The notes beneath the pieces are model-generated. The model searched no databases and had not been told where the DNA came from. It saw nothing but the letters and a program-made list of their open reading frames with translations. This document shows positions 52,156 through 54,538 of a stretch of 54,538 bases of DNA, one piece after another; the first letter of the stretch is position 1; every line of letters begins with the position of its first letter. Source of the DNA: Candidatus Kutchimonas denitrificans (GTDB taxonomy: Bacteria > Gemmatimonadota > Gemmatimonadetes > Palauibacterales > KS3-K002); assembly GCA_011774835.1 (NCBI GenBank), contig JAACAK010000083.1:104263-158800 (forward strand), given 5' to 3'. Position numbers and translations under genes: made by a program.

Positions 52156-54538
52156 GACACCTTCGCGCCATGCTCGCCCGCATCGCTGGAATCTTCGCCG
52201 GACGCCTGGCGGAGGACGACCTCCGCGAGGAGCTGGAAGCGCATCTCGAGATGGAGACGGCGGAGAACATCCGACGTGGCATGGATCCGGACGAGGCGCG
52301 CCGGCAGGCGCTGCTGGCCGCCGGGGGTCTCACCCAGGCCGCCGAGGCCGTCCGCGAACAGCGCGGACTGCCCTGGGTCGAGAACCTTGCGGCCGACATC
52401 AGGTACGCAACCCGCGGCCTGCGCCGCAGCCCCGTGTTCACGGCCGTGGTCGTGATAACCTTGGCCCTCGGCATCGGGGCCAACACGGCGATCTTCAGCG
52501 TCGTCCACGCCGTGCTGCTCAAGCCGCTGCCCCACCGTGACGGCGATCGGTTGGTCTACCTGCGACATTCGGTGGACGGACCCGGGGGAGAGAACATTCT
52601 CTTCTCGGTTCCGGAGGTGGACGATTACCGCGAGGGCGCTCCGTCGCTGGGCCGCATCGCGGAATACTCGCCGTGGTTTCATACCCTGCAGGGGGACGAC
52701 GACGCCGTCCAAATCGACGTGGGCCTCGTCACCGGCAACTTCTTCGAGGTGCTGGGGCTTTCCCCGGCGCTGGGCAGGCTCACGCAGTCGAGCGACGACG
52801 GGGCCGGAGTTCCGCCGGTGATGGTGCTGACCCACGAGTTCTGGCTGAAGCGGTTCGGCGGCGATTCGAGCATCGTGGGCCAGCAAGTGAGACTCGACGG
52901 CCAGTCGGTGTCGGTGGTCGGGGTGGTCGAGCCGGCGCCGTTCTATCCCGACCGTGTGGACGGGTTCCTCAACATGGTGATCAGCCCGCACCACCTGAGC
53001 GCTCTGATGGTCCAGGGGCGCACGCATCGCATGACCGAGATGATCGCCCGGCTGGCGCCCGGTGCCAGCCTCGAGCAGGCGAGGGCGGAGGTGGCGGCGG
53101 TCCACGCCCGCGTGCGGCGCGAGTTCAGAGACGCATACGATCCGGGATCCCATTACCGCGTCGCGGTGATCCCGTTCAAGCAAGCGCTGGGGGAAGACGC
53201 GCGGCTGACGCTGTGGATGCTCATGGCCGCGGCCGCCTTCGTCATGATCATCTCGACGGCGAACGTCGCCAACCTGACGCTGATGCGCGGCGTACACCGG
53301 GAGCAGGAGCTCGTGGTGCGCGCGGCGATCGGCGCCGGGGTGGGGCGACTGCGACGGTTGCTGCTGGTCGAGAATCTCGTGCTGGCCATCGCGGGAGCCG
53401 CCCTCGGCCTGTTCATCGCGATCGGCGGCCTCGAGCTGCTGGTCTCACTGGCCGAGCGGTACTCGCCGCGGGCGAGCGAGATCCGACTCGACCTCGTGGT
53501 GCTCGGCTTCACGCTCGCGCTCTCGGTCTGCGTCGCGCTTTTCCTTTCGTTCGTGGCTTCGCTGCCCAAAGAGAGGAGCTTCGCCGCCGCGATCGGGGCG
53601 GGCGGCCGGCGCGTGAGCGCGAGCGCCAGCAAGCAGAGGCTGCAACGCGGACTCGTGGTCGCGCAGATCACGGTATGCGTCGTGCTGCTCGCGGGCGCGG
53701 GATTGCTCACCCGTACGATGATTCGGCTCTCCCAGGTGGACACCGGTCTGCGGACCGAGGAAGTGCTGACGATGACGGTGCCGTTGGTGGATCCGGCACA
53801 GTTTGACGCCGAGGCCGACGCGGCAGCCAAGGAGCAGTACGATCGTATGCGGCGCGAGGTCAGGGCGCTGCCCGGTGTCGTCGAGGTGGGGATCGGGTCC
53901 ACCATGCCGCTGCGTGCCTCGTGGATCCGATTAGACGTCAAAGCGGAAGGCGAGTCGCTCGCTGTCGGCGAGGCGATACCGCGCGCCGACTTTCGAACCG
54001 CGAGCCCGGAGTACTTCCGCGCCGCCGGGATTCCGCTGCTCGAGGGGCGGGAGTTCACGTCGAGCGACCGGGCTGGCTCCCGCAGGGTGGTGATCATCAA
54101 CGAAACGTTCGCTGACAAGTTCTTCCCCGACGAGGACCCGCTCGGCAAGCGGATCGCGTGGACGGGCGACGTGCTGCGATTCACGCCGTTCAGCGGCGAT
54201 TGGCGCACGATCGTCGGCGTCGTCGGGGATACGCAGGATGGCGGGCTGGATGCGGAGCCGCGATCCGTGGTGTTCATGCCCTTCGCGCAGGAGCCCGCGG
54301 TGCTCGGAGGGCTGGTGATCCGCGCCGAGGGCAACGCTTCGGACCTGGCGGCCGCGGCGACGCGTATCGTCCGAAACATCGTCCCGACGACCCCGATCGA
54401 GAACGTGCTGACCGTGACGCAGATCAAGGATCAGAGCGTGACGCCCCGGCGTCTGAACGCCGCGCTCGTCTCGTCGTTCGGCATCCTGGCGGCCATCATC
54501 GCGGCGGTGGGCATCGCCGGCATCCTGGCATTCTCGGT
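52152..54538 (+). CDS. ADOP-type FtsX-like permease (partial, runs off window)
   Basis: Open from ATG 52152 to the window edge (795 codons seen). N-terminal regulatory-prefix (LREELEAHLEMETAENIRRGMDPDEARRQALL in pieces: LREELEAHLEMETAEN, MDPDEARRQALLAAGG), then permease start YATRGLRRSPVFTAVVVITLALGIGANTAIFSVV (RYATRGLRRSPVF, ITLALGIGANTAIFS), a first MacB_PCD periplasmic domain, TM set including ANVANLTLMRGVHREQELVVRAAIGA (in pieces), and a second MacB_PCD/FtsX half. This is the acidobacterial-duplicated-orphan-permease type, translationally coupled to PadR. The stop lies outside the window. Confidence 0.92.
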   Translation, partial: MRHLRAMLARIAGIFAGRLAEDDLREELEAHLEMETAENIRRGMDPDEARRQALLAAGGLTQAAEAVREQRGLPWVENLAADIRYATRGLRRSPVFTAVVVITLALGIGANTAIFSVVHAVLLKPLPHRDGDRLVYLRHSVDGPGGENILFSVPEVDDYREGAPSLGRIAEYSPWFHTLQGDDDAVQIDVGLVTGNFFEVLGLSPALGRLTQSSDDGAGVPPVMVLTHEFWLKRFGGDSSIVGQQVRLDGQSVSVVGVVEPAPFYPDRVDGFLNMVISPHHLSALMVQGRTHRMTEMIARLAPGASLEQARAEVAAVHARVRREFRDAYDPGSHYRVAVIPFKQALGEDARLTLWMLMAAAAFVMIISTANVANLTLMRGVHREQELVVRAAIGAGVGRLRRLLLVENLVLAIAGAALGLFIAIGGLELLVSLAERYSPRASEIRLDLVVLGFTLALSVCVALFLSFVASLPKERSFAAAIGAGGRRVSASASKQRLQRGLVVAQITVCVVLLAGAGLLTRTMIRLSQVDTGLRTEEVLTMTVPLVDPAQFDAEADAAAKEQYDRMRREVRALPGVVEVGIGSTMPLRASWIRLDVKAEGESLAVGEAIPRADFRTASPEYFRAAGIPLLEGREFTSSDRAGSRRVVIINETFADKFFPDEDPLGKRIAWTGDVLRFTPFSGDWRTIVGVVGDTQDGGLDAEPRSVVFMPFAQEPAVLGGLVIRAEGNASDLAAAATRIVRNIVPTTPIENVLTVTQIKDQSVTPRRLNAALVSSFGILAAIIAAVGIAGILAFS

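Overview
The window reads as chromosomal DNA of a GC-rich, didermic bacterium. Outer-membrane biogenesis genes (two parvulin chaperones, one SurA-like), an envelope lipoprotein set, a PorV/DUF5723-type barrel protein, FtsEX-EnvC, a heptosyltransferase-like GT9 enzyme and a PadR + ADOP-type permease pair fit Gemmatimonadota or a close relative (Acidobacteriota is second choice). This placement is inference from gene content and composition; no rRNA or tRNA gene is present.

Layout. 1-9995 (+): end of an HtpX protease, lipid kinase, uvrA, CDP-alcohol phosphatidyltransferase, DinB, then a strong sigma70-type promoter and structured leader feeding an envelope-stress-like cluster (48-aa membrane peptide, two membrane/coiled-coil proteins, a YbjN-like protein, PspA, AI-2E transporter, acpS). 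10029-10769 (-): pteridine-reductase-like SDR with an altered active site. 10910-12358 (+): a tyrosine-rich leader peptide and terminator in front of an AroH chorismate mutase-prephenate dehydrogenase fusion. 12590-13411 (-): left-handed beta-helix acyltransferase. 13765-19319 (+): DUF2281-like and DUF1232 proteins, guaB, a LeuA-regulatory-domain-like orphan, a class V aminotransferase, an MltD-like lipoprotein. 34909-19492 (-): DUF58, BatA-like, mfd, two parvulins, pdxA, ftsE, ftsX, envC, holB, moaC, and an SLT transglycosylase behind a structured leader. 35115-37474 (+): M28 lipoprotein peptidase and DUF72. 38006-37620 (-): a four-helix-bundle protein gene inside a long inverted repeat. 40649-38201 (-): lipoprotein and DUF5723. 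40876-47439 (+): lepA, GT9, ROK glucokinase, PfkB kinase and a STAS/HATPase partner-switch-like pair. 49901-47610 (-): Wzz/BY-kinase. 50139-54538 (+): nfu, mrp, padR and a truncated ADOP permease.

How the parts work together. Three themes stand out. (1) Aromatic synthesis: both steps from chorismate towards tyrosine are on one polypeptide, preceded by a leader peptide with five Tyr codons and a terminator that can compete with an upstream stem, a candidate tyrosine attenuator. (2) Envelope: divisome-linked peptidoglycan remodelling (FtsEX-EnvC and two transglycosylases), outer-membrane chaperones and a PspA cluster. (3) Convergent gene ends: four of the five convergent junctions hold long inverted repeats, one of which encloses a four-helix-bundle (23S rRNA IVS-type) gene. 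This looks like an under-described element family.

Limits: everything was read by eye. Family names rest on motif recognition; no search, folding program or alignment was run.
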